From Acidobacteriaceae bacterium (GTDB lineage: Bacteria > Acidobacteriota > Terriglobia > Terriglobales > Acidobacteriaceae): a stretch of DNA of 64,000 nt. The DNA is taken from assembly GCA_025360645.1 (NCBI GenBank), contig JANYBT010000108.1, positions 1-64,000 of the forward strand. Direction: 5' to 3'. Numbering within the stretch: the stretch's first letter is position 1; the number at the start of each line of letters is the position of its first letter. The position numbers and the translations under genes were made by a program. The notes beneath the pieces were generated by a model. That model was not told the origin of the DNA. It saw only the letters and a list, made by a program, of their open reading frames with translations, and did not search any database. Of this stretch, positions 28,446 through 38,300 are shown one piece after another.

Positions 28446-29230
28446 TGCGCCTCCTTGGCTGGAGTCAGTGGAGTCGCTGCGGCGGCCACCTTGGGCTGGC
28501 TCTGCAGCGAGTACAAGCCGCCGTCTTTGCGGATCCTCCAGAAGTGGATAGCAATGAAGAACATCGCCACCAGGGGAAGAATCATGCAGTGCAGCACGTA
28601 GAAACGGAGCAGGGCGTTGGCATTCACCAGGTTTCCGCCCAGCAGCATAAAGCGGATCTTGTCACCGACGAACGGCGCCGCCGACGCGATGTTGGATCCG
28701 ACTGTAATCGCCCAGTAGGCCAACTGGTCCCAGGGCAGCAGGTATCCGGTGTAGCTGAGCAGCAACGTCATCAGTAGCAGCACCACTCCGATCACCCAGT
28801 TAAATTCGCGAGGTGGACGATAGGCGCCGCGATAGAACACTTTGAACATATGCGCAAAGACCAGGAACACCATGGCGTGCGCCGACCAGCGGTGCAGACT
28901 GCGCAGAAACAAGCCCGAAGAAACTACAAATTGCAGGTCTTTGGTGTCGGCATAGGCCTGAGGTGCAGACGGATGGTAGTAGAGCATCAGCAGAATGCCG
29001 GTAATCACCAGAATCACGAACGTGCCCAAGGTGAGCGTTCCCAAGTACCAGGTCGCGCTGAAACTCATCATGCGGCGACGGACTTTGGTCGCGAACAAGT
29101 GAAAAAAGACATTCTGCTGTATCACCAGCGAGCGGTGCAGCGGGCTCGAACCTGTGCCGCTGCGAAACACGGAGCGCCACACTCGCGTGCCGCGCAGTTC
29201 GTCGAAGTATTGCTCCAATGTTTTCGCCAT
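28442..29230 (-). CDS. Cytochrome b6-type subunit (N-terminal cytochrome b)
   Basis: 262 residues, four transmembrane helices. Haem ligands: H113 and H127 in [15 protein letters not shown], and H214 and H229 in [17 protein letters not shown]. The second pair is separated by 14 residues, as in cytochrome b6 rather than the 13 of mitochondrial-type cytochrome b. [15 protein letters not shown] is the conserved Qo-side segment. ATG 29230 was chosen because it begins two bases after the Rieske stop with GAGGG upstream; the longer reading is an artefact overlapping the Rieske gene. Confidence 0.93.
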   Translation of the reverse strand: MAKTLEQYFDELRGTRVWRSVFRSGTGSSPLHRSLVIQQNVFFHLFATKVRRRMMSFSATWYLGTLTLGTFVILVITGILLMLYYHPSAPQAYADTKDLQFVVSSGLFLRSLHRWSAHAMVFLVFAHMFKVFYRGAYRPPREFNWVIGVVLLLMTLLLSYTGYLLPWDQLAYWAITVGSNIASAAPFVGDKIRFMLLGGNLVNANALLRFYVLHCMILPLVAMFFIAIHFWRIRKDGGLYSLQSQPKVAAAATPLTPAKEAQ

Positions 29231-29232
29231 GT

Positions 29233-29721
29233 CTAGACCCTCAGGAACTCCATTTCGCGAACGGTGGTGGAGCGGTCCACCATCAGATCGCCGTCGTCGC
29301 TCAACCAGGTGCGATACCAGGGCAGGGGCTTGGGCGCGGGGCCTTCGATTTTTTGCCCTTCCCGATTGAACTTGCTGCCGTGACACGGACAGGCAATAAT
29401 CCCCAGTTCTGGTTTCCAGGAAGTGAGGCATCCCAGGTGCGTACACACCGCACTCAAGGCGAAGAAGCCTTCCTTGGAGTGGACCAGGAAGATGCCCGAG
29501 TTAACGTCGAGGGTCACCGAGTCCAGGGGATAACTGTCGGGCTTGCCTGCGTTGATGATTGGCGAGGGTTCGTACAACACATTGGGCGACAAGAACTGGT
29601 ACGCAAACACCGTGGTTCCGGCTGCCGCAATGCCCAGCGATCCCAGTCCCATCTTAAGAAAGAAATCACGCCGGTTCAGATCGTTGCCGGCCTTCATGTC
29701 GACTTCAGATTTTTCAGTCAT
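29233..29721 (-). CDS. Rieske [2Fe-2S] protein of the bc-type complex
   Basis: 162 residues. The N-terminus has a twin-arginine-like signal/anchor ([21 protein letters not shown]). The cluster ligands are C93-T-H95 and C111-P-C113-H114, with the disulfide pair C98/C113 (CTHLGC and CPCHGS boxes), as in high-potential Rieske proteins of quinol oxidases. ATG 29721 follows the GltD-like stop by one base with GAGGTGAT upstream. It carries electrons from the quinol site to the c-type haems encoded next. Confidence 0.94.
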   Translation of the reverse strand: MTEKSEVDMKAGNDLNRRDFFLKMGLGSLGIAAAGTTVFAYQFLSPNVLYEPSPIINAGKPDSYPLDSVTLDVNSGIFLVHSKEGFFALSAVCTHLGCLTSWKPELGIIACPCHGSKFNREGQKIEGPAPKPLPWYRTWLSDDGDLMVDRSTTVREMEFLRV

Positions 29722-29722
29722 A

Positions 29723-31720
29723 TCACCTCGTCGCTGCGGCCACCGGCGGATTGGGGCGCAAGCCTGCATCCATGCCTTCGATCGAAATCAGTCCTGTCGG
29801 CTCGGCGGGAATCAAGTTGTAGGACTCCATAGTGATGGTGCCCACCGGGCACCGCATCGCGCACAGTCCGCAGCGAATGCATCGGGTCTCGTCCTTCAGC
29901 ATGGCGGAGCCGGAGATTACGCCCAGCTCGTCCACCCCAACATCGCTCAGTTCCACTCCGAAACACTCGTGTTCATTGCGAATGTGAGCAATCGTCTCCT
30001 CGGTAAAGTCGAGGCGCCCGAGCGAGACCAGCTCCAGGCAGTTCTCCGGACACACATCCACACAACCACCGCACAGGACGCAGGTGGTCCCATCTTCTTC
30101 GTGACCTTCGAAGATGGTATTGATCCAGCACTTCAGGCAGCGCTGCGCCTCTTCCATGGCGGAATCGGCGTCGTAGCCGATCTCCACTTCGGTCACGCCA
30201 GTACGGCGGTCGAGGGGCAGCATTGGAATGGCCTGCCGGTCGATGTTCATGAAGTCGAGAGGCATGGAGTGGCGAGTAAAGACTTCCACTTCCACTGTAG
30301 GTTCCGGGTGCTTGTGACCGCGCAAATACTCGTCAATACCGACTGCGGCCTTCTTGCCGTCGGCCACGCTGTCGATGATCATGCGAGGACCAAAGACGCA
30401 GTCCCCGCCGGCAAATACGCCGGGAGCCGATGTCATCAAAGTCTGCGGATTGACCGCGATCAATCCCCGCGGCGAAATCTCGATGCCGTCTTCCGGCTTC
30501 AGGAAGTCAAGCCGCGGCGCTTGCCCGATCGCCATAATCACCGTATCGCACTCAATGATGCTCTCGCTGCCCTCATAGAAAGCGGGATTGAAGCGCTTGT
30601 TCTCGTCGAACACCCACTTGGTGGCAAGGGTTTCCAGGCCCACCACCTTGCCGTCTTTGCCAATCACCCGGTTCGGCCCCAGGCCGGGATGCAGAATGAC
30701 GCCTTCGGTTTCCGCCTCTTCGATTTCTTCCAGTGCCGCAGGCATCTCATTGCGGCGTTCCAGGCAGACAATGTTGACTTCGCGCGCGCCCATGCGCAAG
30801 GCAGAGAGCGATACATCCACCAATTCGCGGGTCGCCACCGCGGTCATGTTGTCGGTCGAAGGCTCAGCATCCTCGATTCCCTCGGTGTGCTGCTTCACCA
30901 CCTCGCGCGCCGCCGAACGGGCGACATCCATGGCGACATTGCCGCCGCCAATCACCACAACTCTCTTGCCGATGGTGAACTTGTAACCAAGATTCACGTT
31001 GAGCAGGAAATCAATGCCCTTGTGAACGCCATCCAGGTCCACCCCAGGAATGCTGAGGTCGCGGCTACGATGGGCGCCAACTGCGATAACCACCGCGTCG
31101 AAACCCTGGCGCCGCAAGTCTGAGACGGTGAAGTCCCGTCCCGCCGCCTGATTCAGTTTCAGCGTGATGTCACCAGTCTCCAGTATCTCGCGCACTTGCG
31201 CTTCCACCACATCGCGAGGCAGCCGGTATTCCGGAATTCCCAGGTACAACATGCCGCCCGCGACTGGCGCCGCTTCAAAAATGGTCACCGAGTATCCCAT
31301 CAAGGCCAGATCGTGGGCCGCGGAAAGACCGACCGGCCCGCCACCGACCACCGCCACCTTAAAGGCCAGTTTGGGCTGCGTGCGTCCCTCATAAACGTTA
31401 ATGGGATGCTTGGACTCAGGCCCGTGACGCTCGGTGAGAAACCGCTTCAGGGCGCGAATCGAAATGGGCTTGTCGATTTCGCCGCGCCGGCATGCGGTTT
31501 CGCAGGGATGGGCGCAAACTCGCCCGCAAATTGACGCCAGCGGATTGGGATCGCGTGAGATGCGATACGCTTCTTCAAACCGGCCTTCGGCAATCAGTCC
31601 AACATAACGGCCGGCATTGGTATGGGCCGGGCACGCCATCATGCACGGGAAGTTGGTGTTCAGCCAATCCGCATCGACTTTTTTGTTGACGTATCGTTTG
31701 AGCAGGAAGACCCATCCCAT
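29723..31720 (-). CDS. GltD-like flavin/iron-sulfur oxidoreductase with C-terminal ferredoxin domain
   Basis: 665 residues. The N-terminal cysteine-rich domain (CMMACPAHTN... CGRVCAHPCETACRRG) matches the Fe-S domain of the small glutamate-synthase subunit family. Two Rossmann modules follow: FAD-binding VAVVGGGPVGLSAAHDLALMG and NAD(P)-binding RVVVIGGGNVAMDVARSA. The C-terminus has two [4Fe-4S] motifs, CVLCGGCVDVC (near 547) and CIRCGLCAMRC (near 613). It could feed NAD(P)H electrons to quinone or the Rieske/b complex, or run in reverse. No glutamate synthase large subunit is present, so the context argues against GltD itself. Confidence 0.85.
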   Translation of the reverse strand: MGWVFLLKRYVNKKVDADWLNTNFPCMMACPAHTNAGRYVGLIAEGRFEEAYRISRDPNPLASICGRVCAHPCETACRRGEIDKPISIRALKRFLTERHGPESKHPINVYEGRTQPKLAFKVAVVGGGPVGLSAAHDLALMGYSVTIFEAAPVAGGMLYLGIPEYRLPRDVVEAQVREILETGDITLKLNQAAGRDFTVSDLRRQGFDAVVIAVGAHRSRDLSIPGVDLDGVHKGIDFLLNVNLGYKFTIGKRVVVIGGGNVAMDVARSAAREVVKQHTEGIEDAEPSTDNMTAVATRELVDVSLSALRMGAREVNIVCLERRNEMPAALEEIEEAETEGVILHPGLGPNRVIGKDGKVVGLETLATKWVFDENKRFNPAFYEGSESIIECDTVIMAIGQAPRLDFLKPEDGIEISPRGLIAVNPQTLMTSAPGVFAGGDCVFGPRMIIDSVADGKKAAVGIDEYLRGHKHPEPTVEVEVFTRHSMPLDFMNIDRQAIPMLPLDRRTGVTEVEIGYDADSAMEEAQRCLKCWINTIFEGHEEDGTTCVLCGGCVDVCPENCLELVSLGRLDFTEETIAHIRNEHECFGVELSDVGVDELGVISGSAMLKDETRCIRCGLCAMRCPVGTITMESYNLIPAEPTGLISIEGMDAGLRPNPPVAAATR

Positions 31721-31762
31721 CCGGAACGTTGGGTTAAACAGGTTGAAAGAGAGGAAACAAGA

Positions 31763-31787
31763 GGAGCGGCGGTGCCTCCGCCACTCC
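31763..31787 (-). terminator. Intra-operon hairpin upstream of the GltD-like gene
   Basis: GGAG-C-GGCGG pairs with CCGCC-A-CTCC around a five-base loop, in the 75 bp between the cupredoxin stop and the GltD-like start. On the leftward transcript it is followed by TCTTGTTTCC, a weak U-rich tail. It may be a partial terminator or an RNA-stability element separating cupredoxin from the complex genes. Confidence 0.4.
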
Positions 31788-31795
31788 CTGCAATG

Positions 31796-32377
31796 CTACT
31801 TGGTGAGCGTGAATTCGGCTTTGGTGTCGCCGGCAACGGTCACGGGTTTGCTTTGGTTCTTCGCGCCCTCGTGCCATGCTGTCACGGTATAGCTCCCATC
31901 CGGAACGCCCTCGATCTTAAAGTCTCCCGACTTGTCCGTTACGGCAAAATACGGAGTCGGGGAAACGACCACGTAGCCCGACATCTCGGGGTGAACGTTG
32001 CACAGCAGAGGCACTGCGCCCGGGTTGTCAAACTTGAAGGAACGCTTCTCGCCCTTGGGCCAGGTACCCAGGTTGTGGGTGAGCTTTTTGTTGCCTCCGA
32101 CGCCGGTCCAGAATACGTTGTGGGCAACCGTGTCGCTATTCAGAAAATCTACGGTCGTCCCCACTTGCACGGCGACGATATGCGGCTGGAACATCAGCCC
32201 CTTCTGGTCAATCGTCGGGTGAGCGGTGGGCGCGGGATAGGTCTTTCCGGCTGCGGCCTCCACGTACACCGCGGACTCTCCGGCCACACCGGACACCTTG
32301 CCGGAGATCGATCCCGCGTAGGCCATCGCACTCAACACTGTCATCATCAGCACTACTGCTGCAAAATTGCGTTTCAT
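31796..32377 (-). CDS. Periplasmic cupredoxin (plastocyanin-like blue copper protein)
   Basis: 193 residues with a signal peptide (FAAVVLMMTVLSAMAYAG). Type-1 copper ligands are visible: H86 (TVAHNVFW) and C126-x2-H129-x2-M132 (LLCNVHPEM). The C-terminal 50 residues form a second beta domain of carboxypeptidase-regulatory type (GDFKIEGVPDGSYTVTAWHEG). It is a plausible soluble electron acceptor or donor for the Rieske/b/octahaem complex. It lies in the same leftward cluster with hairpins on both sides. Confidence 0.88.
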   Translation of the reverse strand: MKRNFAAVVLMMTVLSAMAYAGSISGKVSGVAGESAVYVEAAAGKTYPAPTAHPTIDQKGLMFQPHIVAVQVGTTVDFLNSDTVAHNVFWTGVGGNKKLTHNLGTWPKGEKRSFKFDNPGAVPLLCNVHPEMSGYVVVSPTPYFAVTDKSGDFKIEGVPDGSYTVTAWHEGAKNQSKPVTVAGDTKAEFTLTK

Positions 32378-32393
32378 AAATTCTCCTTGGACT

Positions 32394-32422
32394 CCAAAAA
32401 TGGCGGGGAGGCCGGGCCTCCC
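32394..32422 (-). terminator. Hairpin with U-run between the porin-cytochrome and cupredoxin genes
   Basis: On the minus strand GGGAGGCC/GGCCTCCC (32422-32406) forms a tight GC stem followed by CGCCATTTTTGG. It lies after the porin-cytochrome stop and could end or attenuate transcription before the cupredoxin gene. Confidence 0.5.
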
Positions 32423-32428
32423 TCAACC

Positions 32429-34009
32429 TCAGTATACGAATTCTAATGCTGCCACCGCAGAATTGGTGCGGAACGGGTTGGTAAGGGCGAAATTCGTTCC
32501 CGGCGCATACACAATCTGCTTTGGCCGGATTTGATACTCGAACGAGGTCTTGATGTTGGCGTGAATCAGGAACTGCACCCCCGGGGTAAACCGGTTGCGC
32601 ACAGAACTAAAGGGCGAGAAGAAGGGCGACGGCGGGGGATTGCCGGCGTCGGCTCCAATGCCGTTGATTTGATCGGCCGTGGAATTCACCCGGTCCCAGC
32701 GCATGATGGTCATCAGCCAGGGTAGGGGGAGGTAGTCGGCTTCCAGAAAGCCGCCGGAGAAAGTGGCCGCGCGGCCTCCGATGAAACCGGTGGGCAAAAT
32801 AAAGCCGCTGGGCGTCAACGGCACCAGATTCTTATCGTGCCCATACATGTAAAGGCCGAAAAAGTTCAAGGCGCGGTAGTTGAAGCTGAAATCCCCGCCC
32901 ACGCGATAGAAGGGCTCGCGGGCGGTGATCACTGTCTGGGTCAGGCCGTCCGATCGCACTCCCGTCGCCCTCTGCACCGATCGCCCATACAAGTAATAGG
33001 TCCCCAAATTCAAAGAGGTGTGATCGTGCGGGCCAGTCGCTCCCGCTGCCTGGATTTCGTTCCGGCTGGCCGGATCGCGTTCCAGGTTGAAGCGGTAGGA
33101 AAACCGCGCGTAGATGTCTTTGAAGTTGGAATCTGAGGAGAACCCGACTCCATTGGCAGGATCCACGTTCGCCGGAGCGGCGGAACTTCCGCTGGTGTTC
33201 TGGTTGATAAAGGCTACGGAATAGTGATATCCGCGATACAGGTGACCACCGCTGATCTCAATTCCCTGCCCGGGACTGGAAAACGCAAATCCGTTGTTCA
33301 CATTTTGCGGCTGCAGACCATTGGCGGCGCCGATGTTGGCCTCGCTGTAAATGTCCCATCCGCTCAAATTCCAACTGCGGGCCTGGCTAAAGGGCAAGTC
33401 CACCTCAAACTGACCAACCCGCAAGCTGAGAGAGTCGGTGGGAAGCTTAAGGATGCGGCCGAGGTTGACGAACTTCAAATAGGCGTCGCCCAGTCCGCCG
33501 TTGGCATTGGAGCCGGCAACACTGAGGTCGTCGTCCACCCAGAAAGCGATGTCGCTGCCGAAATTGCCAGCGGTAAAAATACTAAAGTATCCGGGCTGGT
33601 TATCAACCCGCGGGATGTAGGTGCCCACCTGCCCATTGGGCAATTGCGCATTGTAGGCGTTGCGATTCCGGCTGACCACCTGGAAAAAGTGGTTGTAGCG
33701 CAAGCCAATCGCCGGAATGCCCGGAATGGTCCCCGGCCAAATGGTGTGCGGCCAAAGGTCTTTGTTGGCTGGCGCTCCCAGCAGCACCGGCGGAATCTTC
33801 ATGAACGACTCGTCGTCCTTGGGAAACTTAAAGCCGGCATCTTTAAACGCCTTGCCAAAATCGTTTAGCTTTGGAAAATCTACGTGGCACGTGCTGCATG
33901 AGGTTCCATACTGCCGCGACCAGGCAGGAATGGCATAGCTGCTAGTGGTGAACCCGGTGAGCATCAACAAGCCCAAAACTACTGCGTATACGCGTTGGCG
34001 CACCTGCAT
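32429..34009 (-). CDS. Outer-membrane beta-barrel protein with N-terminal haem c motif
   Basis: 526 residues from ATG 34009 (AGGAGG seven bases upstream). After a signal peptide ending SSYA comes C38-STC41-H42, followed by HVDFPKLNDFGKAFKDAGF. The rest is rich in alternating aromatic beta-strands (YNHFFQVVSRN, FWVDDDLSVAGSN, YHYSVAFINQNTSG, FNLERDP) and ends in an aromatic residue (AALEFVY), typical of outer-membrane barrels. A one-haem plug in a barrel would be a candidate electron conduit across the outer membrane. It is the first gene of the electron-transfer cluster. Confidence 0.78.
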   Translation of the reverse strand: MQVRQRVYAVVLGLLMLTGFTTSSYAIPAWSRQYGTSCSTCHVDFPKLNDFGKAFKDAGFKFPKDDESFMKIPPVLLGAPANKDLWPHTIWPGTIPGIPAIGLRYNHFFQVVSRNRNAYNAQLPNGQVGTYIPRVDNQPGYFSIFTAGNFGSDIAFWVDDDLSVAGSNANGGLGDAYLKFVNLGRILKLPTDSLSLRVGQFEVDLPFSQARSWNLSGWDIYSEANIGAANGLQPQNVNNGFAFSSPGQGIEISGGHLYRGYHYSVAFINQNTSGSSAAPANVDPANGVGFSSDSNFKDIYARFSYRFNLERDPASRNEIQAAGATGPHDHTSLNLGTYYLYGRSVQRATGVRSDGLTQTVITAREPFYRVGGDFSFNYRALNFFGLYMYGHDKNLVPLTPSGFILPTGFIGGRAATFSGGFLEADYLPLPWLMTIMRWDRVNSTADQINGIGADAGNPPPSPFFSPFSSVRNRFTPGVQFLIHANIKTSFEYQIRPKQIVYAPGTNFALTNPFRTNSAVAALEFVY

Positions 34010-34128
34010 GGTCTCGCCTCCTATGTTCAAACTTTATGAAACTGCGTTGTAGTGCGTTACCCCAAATCACAACTGAGTCATTCTGGCAAAGGAGCAAACA
34101 TGCCCGCTGTAGCTGCCGTCACTATTGG

Positions 34129-34146
34129 TTGTGACGTACGTCACAA
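34129..34146. promoter_or_regulatory. Perfect 18-bp CRP/FNR-type palindrome
   Basis: TTGTGACGTACGTCACAA is a perfect inverted repeat and matches TGTGA-N6-TCACA exactly. It is centred 128 bp upstream of the electron-transfer cluster and 283 bp upstream of aqpZ, in a 411-bp divergent intergenic region (34010-34420). Apart from this site I found no gene, and no clear -35/-10 pair, there. The position fits activation or repression of either unit by a cAMP-, oxygen- or NO-responsive CRP/FNR regulator. Confidence 0.7.
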
Positions 34147-34420
34147 TGCACGCACAGAGTCCCTGTTTGCAGAACGCTGCGAGGTGATGGCTTCCCTTCT
34201 TAGCTCGGGGACGGCGAGACGAACAACACCGACCCACATCATCTCCAAAGAAGCTCGATTCTGAACATTTCAGCGCAGGAAACTGTGCAATACAGCTCAA
34301 TCGCAGCTCTTTAGTCATTCTGCTCGCCGGCCACCCTGCAATTTTCCGGTTTGCTTTCCCTGCTCGACACGGTAAGAGGTCGCCACGACGCAACACCATC
34401 CCACAGGAGAACCAACCCTC

Positions 34421-35110
34421 ATGCCGATTGGCAAACGAGCAGCTGCAGAGTTTTTTGGCACTTTCTGGCTGGTATTTGGAGGCTGCGGCAGCGCGGTTCT
34501 GGCAGCCGCATTTCCCGGTCTCGGGATCGAGTTCGCAGGCGTGGCCCTGGCTTTCGGCCTCACCGTCCTCACCATGGCATTTGCCATTAAGCACATTTCA
34601 GGCTGTCACTTGAACCCAGCGGTCACCGCAGGCCTGGTGGCCGGCGGTCGTTTTCCCGCGTCGGAAGCCCCGTACTATGTGGTCGCGCAGGTGTTGGGCG
34701 GAATTTTCGGCGCCGGGGTGCTCTATGTCATCGCCAGCGGCAAAGCGGGCTTTGATTTAGCCGGCGGCTTCGCCTCCAATGGTTACGGGGCCCACTCCCC
34801 GGGTGGCTATTCCTTAGTGGCCTACCTGGTCGCGGAAATCGTCTTGACCATGTTCTTCCTGCTCACCATCATGGGCTCAACCGACCGCGCCCCGGCCGGG
34901 TTTGCACCCATCGCCATCGGCCTCGCACTGACCCTCATCCACTTCATCGGCATCCCGGTCACCAACCTCTCCGTCAACCCCGCTCGCAGCACCGGGCCGG
35001 CGGTATTTGTTGGGGGCTGGGCGCTTGGACAACTCTTGATGTTCTGGGTGGCTCCCCTGATCGGTGGCATCTTGGGCGGCTTCGTGTACAAGTCTGTTTT
35101 TGAAGAGTAG
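34421..35110 (+). CDS. aqpZ: Aquaporin Z-type water channel
   Basis: 229 residues, six membrane helices plus two half-helices carrying the NPA boxes: HLNPAVTAG (N65) and [11 protein letters not shown] near residue 188. [21 protein letters not shown] is the typical first helix. The short loops and the Arg after the second NPA favour a water-selective AqpZ over a glycerol facilitator. GGAG precedes the ATG, and a good intrinsic terminator follows, so it is probably monocistronic. Confidence 0.95.
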   Translation: MPIGKRAAAEFFGTFWLVFGGCGSAVLAAAFPGLGIEFAGVALAFGLTVLTMAFAIKHISGCHLNPAVTAGLVAGGRFPASEAPYYVVAQVLGGIFGAGVLYVIASGKAGFDLAGGFASNGYGAHSPGGYSLVAYLVAEIVLTMFFLLTIMGSTDRAPAGFAPIAIGLALTLIHFIGIPVTNLSVNPARSTGPAVFVGGWALGQLLMFWVAPLIGGILGGFVYKSVFEE

Positions 35111-35151
35111 ACGACTCAATTTCTGGAGACTTCCGCAGTGTTGGCGCGAGT

Positions 35152-35188
35152 CGGAGAGCCTGGTTCCTCCCTAGGACTCTCCGCTTTT
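35152..35188 (+). terminator. Intrinsic terminator of aqpZ
   Basis: CGGAGAG (35152-35158) pairs with CTCTCCG (35177-35183), with further partial pairing inside, and is followed by CTTTT. It lies 42 bp after the aqpZ stop. The remaining bases up to the next start (35386) contain nothing else recognisable. Confidence 0.7.
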
Positions 35189-35385
35189 GCGCTCGGTTAG
35201 TCACACGCCCCGCCGGGATCGTTGAGCCCGTGTGGCAAGGCTGCCGGCTGGGCTGGAAGCCGGGTAGTTGCTCGGCATTTTCGGAATGCTCTGGCTCCGC
35301 AACGGTGATACATTAGAGGCTCATTTGTAATCCTCCCCTGGGATCCGATTCGTTGTTGCACAATCCAGTTTGTCGGGAGTTTGGG

Positions 35386-38300
35386 ATGCCTTCTTGCCGA
35401 TCGTTTCGCCTGCTTGTGACCTCCATCCTCTTCCTTCCACTCTTCATGTGCAGCGCAGCTGCTCAGGAGCAAAAGAAAGATTCGAACGTCGCGAAACTTC
35501 CTCCCCACTTCGAGAAACAAGAAGGCTTCGTGCAGCACCGCATGGATTGGTTCTACCACCAGCGCGCCTACCCCAACCAGAAGGTACCCGCGGGAGCTCG
35601 CATGCGCGCCCTTGAACAGCGTGACACTATGCTCGCCAAAGAGACTGCCGAGCGCATCGCGGCCAGCCTACCTCTTCCTAGTTTGAGCTGGACGGCCATC
35701 GGCCCCCAGCCCGCTGACAGCTTCGGCCTGGTGAGTTCCGGTCGCGTGACCGCAGTGGCCGTCGATCCCACCAACACACAGAGTATTTACGCTGGCGCGG
35801 CCGACGGTGGCATCTGGAAAACCACGAACGGTGGAACTTCGTGGACTCCGCTCACTGACACCCAGGCTTCCCTCTCCATCGGTTCCATCGCCCTCGATCC
35901 GCAGAACCACAACACCATCTATGTCGGCACCGGCGAACTCAACAACGCGGTAGACAGCTACTACGGCGCGGGCATCCTGAAGTCCACCGACGACGGCGCC
36001 ACCTGGACCAACTATCCCAGCCTGTTTGCGGGCGGCAGCGGCGGCGGCTCCCGCATCGGCGGCATCGCCGTGCACCCGACCAACTCGCAGATCGTTCTCG
36101 CCGCGGTGGGCTATGGCGGCCAGAACAATTGGGGCGTGTTCCGCTCTGCCGACGCCGGACAAACGTGGATCAACGTCTTGTTCAACGGCAGCCAGGCCTA
36201 CAACGTCATTTTCGACTTCGTGAATCCCAACAACGTCTATGCCTCGCTCGACGGTAACGGGGTATGGAAGTCCACCGATGCGGGCATCACTTGGGCCGCC
36301 GACAACGGCAGTGGCTCGACCTCGCTGCCCACCGGCTCCGCTTATGAGCGAGTCGCTCTTGCCATCGATCCCAATAACTCAAACACACTCTACGCCGCCG
36401 TCGCCAACACCCCATTTGGCGGCCCCGGCACTCTCGCCGGCCTGTTCAAGACCACTAACGGCGGCTCCTCCTGGACCCAGCTCACCAACACTCCCAACTA
36501 TTGCGGCGGGCAGTGCTGGTATGACAACGTGATTGCGGTTGCGCCCGGAAACTCGAACTTGCTCTTCGCCGGCGGCGACGGGGGCACCCCTCTCGCCCGC
36601 TCCACCGATGGCGGCAACTCCTGGACCACGTACAACTCCATCCATGCCGACCTGCACGCCTTGGCCTTTACTCCCAATGGCGCGCAGCTCATCATCGGCA
36701 ACGATGGCGGGATGTATAGCGCCGCCAGTCTCACCACAACCCCGGTCTTCACTTCGCTCAACTCGACTATTGAGACCCTGCAGTTCTATCCCGGCCCCGC
36801 TATCAACCCCAGCAATGCCAACAAGGGCTTCGCCGGCACCCAGGACAATGGCACACTCCAGTATTCCGGTTCGCTGGCCTGGACCGGCGGTCCCTATTGT
36901 GGCGATGGCGCCCGCAACTTGATCGACCCCTCGAATACCAACACCATCTACGAAAGCTGCACCCAACTGGCCATCGGCAAGTCCACTGACGGCGGCGTAA
37001 CCGTCAACTCCGCACAAAGTGGCATCGATCCCTCCGGCACCGACAGTGTCAACTGGGTCGCGCCCTTCACCATGGATCCCAGCAACGCCCAGAACCTTTA
37101 TTTCGGTTCGAACTTTGTCTATCAGACCACCAACGGGGCTATGACATGGAGCGCAATTTCACTCGATCTGACCGGTGGCGGCGGCAATAACCTCACCGCT
37201 CTCGCCGTCGCGCCTACGGATTCGAACACCGTGTACTCGGGATCCGGAGATTCCAAGGTGCACGTCACCCGTAACGCGCTGATGGGCGCCGCCGCCACCT
37301 GGACCAACATCAGCAGCACGACCTCCCTGCCCAACCGCTACATCACGGCCATCGCGGTAGACCCCTCGAGCTCCAGCAGCGCTTACGTCACTTTTTCCGG
37401 CTTCTCGGGTTACGGCGACAATCTCGGGCATATTTTCAAAACCGCGAACGCTGGCACCGCTTGGACGGACGTCAGCGGCGACTTACCCAACGTTCCGGTA
37501 AATGATGTAGTGGTCGATCCCGTGCTCTCCCAGACCATCTACATCGCCACCGACGTGGGCGTGTTTTACACCACCAGTGGCGGCACCAGTTGGGCGACCT
37601 TGGTCACCGGGCTGCCCAACGTCACTGTCACCGGACTCGCCTATCAGAAAGCGACCAAGACGCTCTGGGCTGGCACTCACGGCCGCAGCATATGGTCCCT
37701 GAATGTCTCGTCCGTCACTGCCGTTCCTACTCTAACTTCCATCGCCCCGACCAGCGCATTGGTCGGTGGATTGTCGTTCACTCTTACCGTGAACGGCACC
37801 GCTTTCACTTCCTCCTCCGTGGTGCAGTGGAACGGCGTTGCGCTGACTACCACTTTCGTGAACAGCGCTCAGTTGACGGCCTCGGTTCCGGCCAGCGACC
37901 TTGCGGTTGCCGGAACCGCATCGGTCGCGGTCCTCAACGGCACGCTCGCCTCCAACTCCGCGACCTTCGCCATCAATAATCCAGTCCCAGTGCTCACTTC
38001 TCTTTCGCCCACTAGTGCGACCGCGGGCGGGGCGGGGCTCACCCTCATCGTCAACGGCAGCAACTTCGTGAACGGCGCTTCGGTGCTGTGGAATGGCTCA
38101 AGCCGGACCACCACCTTCGCCAGTTCGACCCAGGTGACCGCGAGCATTACCGCCAGTGACATTGCCATGGCGGGCACTGCCAGCGTGACACTGTCAAATC
38201 CTGCGCCCGGCGGCGGGACCTCCGGGGCGCTCACTTTCACCATCAACAACCCTGTGCCTACGCTGACTTCGCTTTCGCCCTCCAGCAAGACCGCTCCAGG

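Noticed and set aside
29543-31123. 526-residue rightward frame opposite the Rieske and GltD-like genes
   Set aside because: Its reverse strand encodes clear Fe-S and Rossmann motifs; the rightward translation is His/Arg-rich and has no family resemblance.
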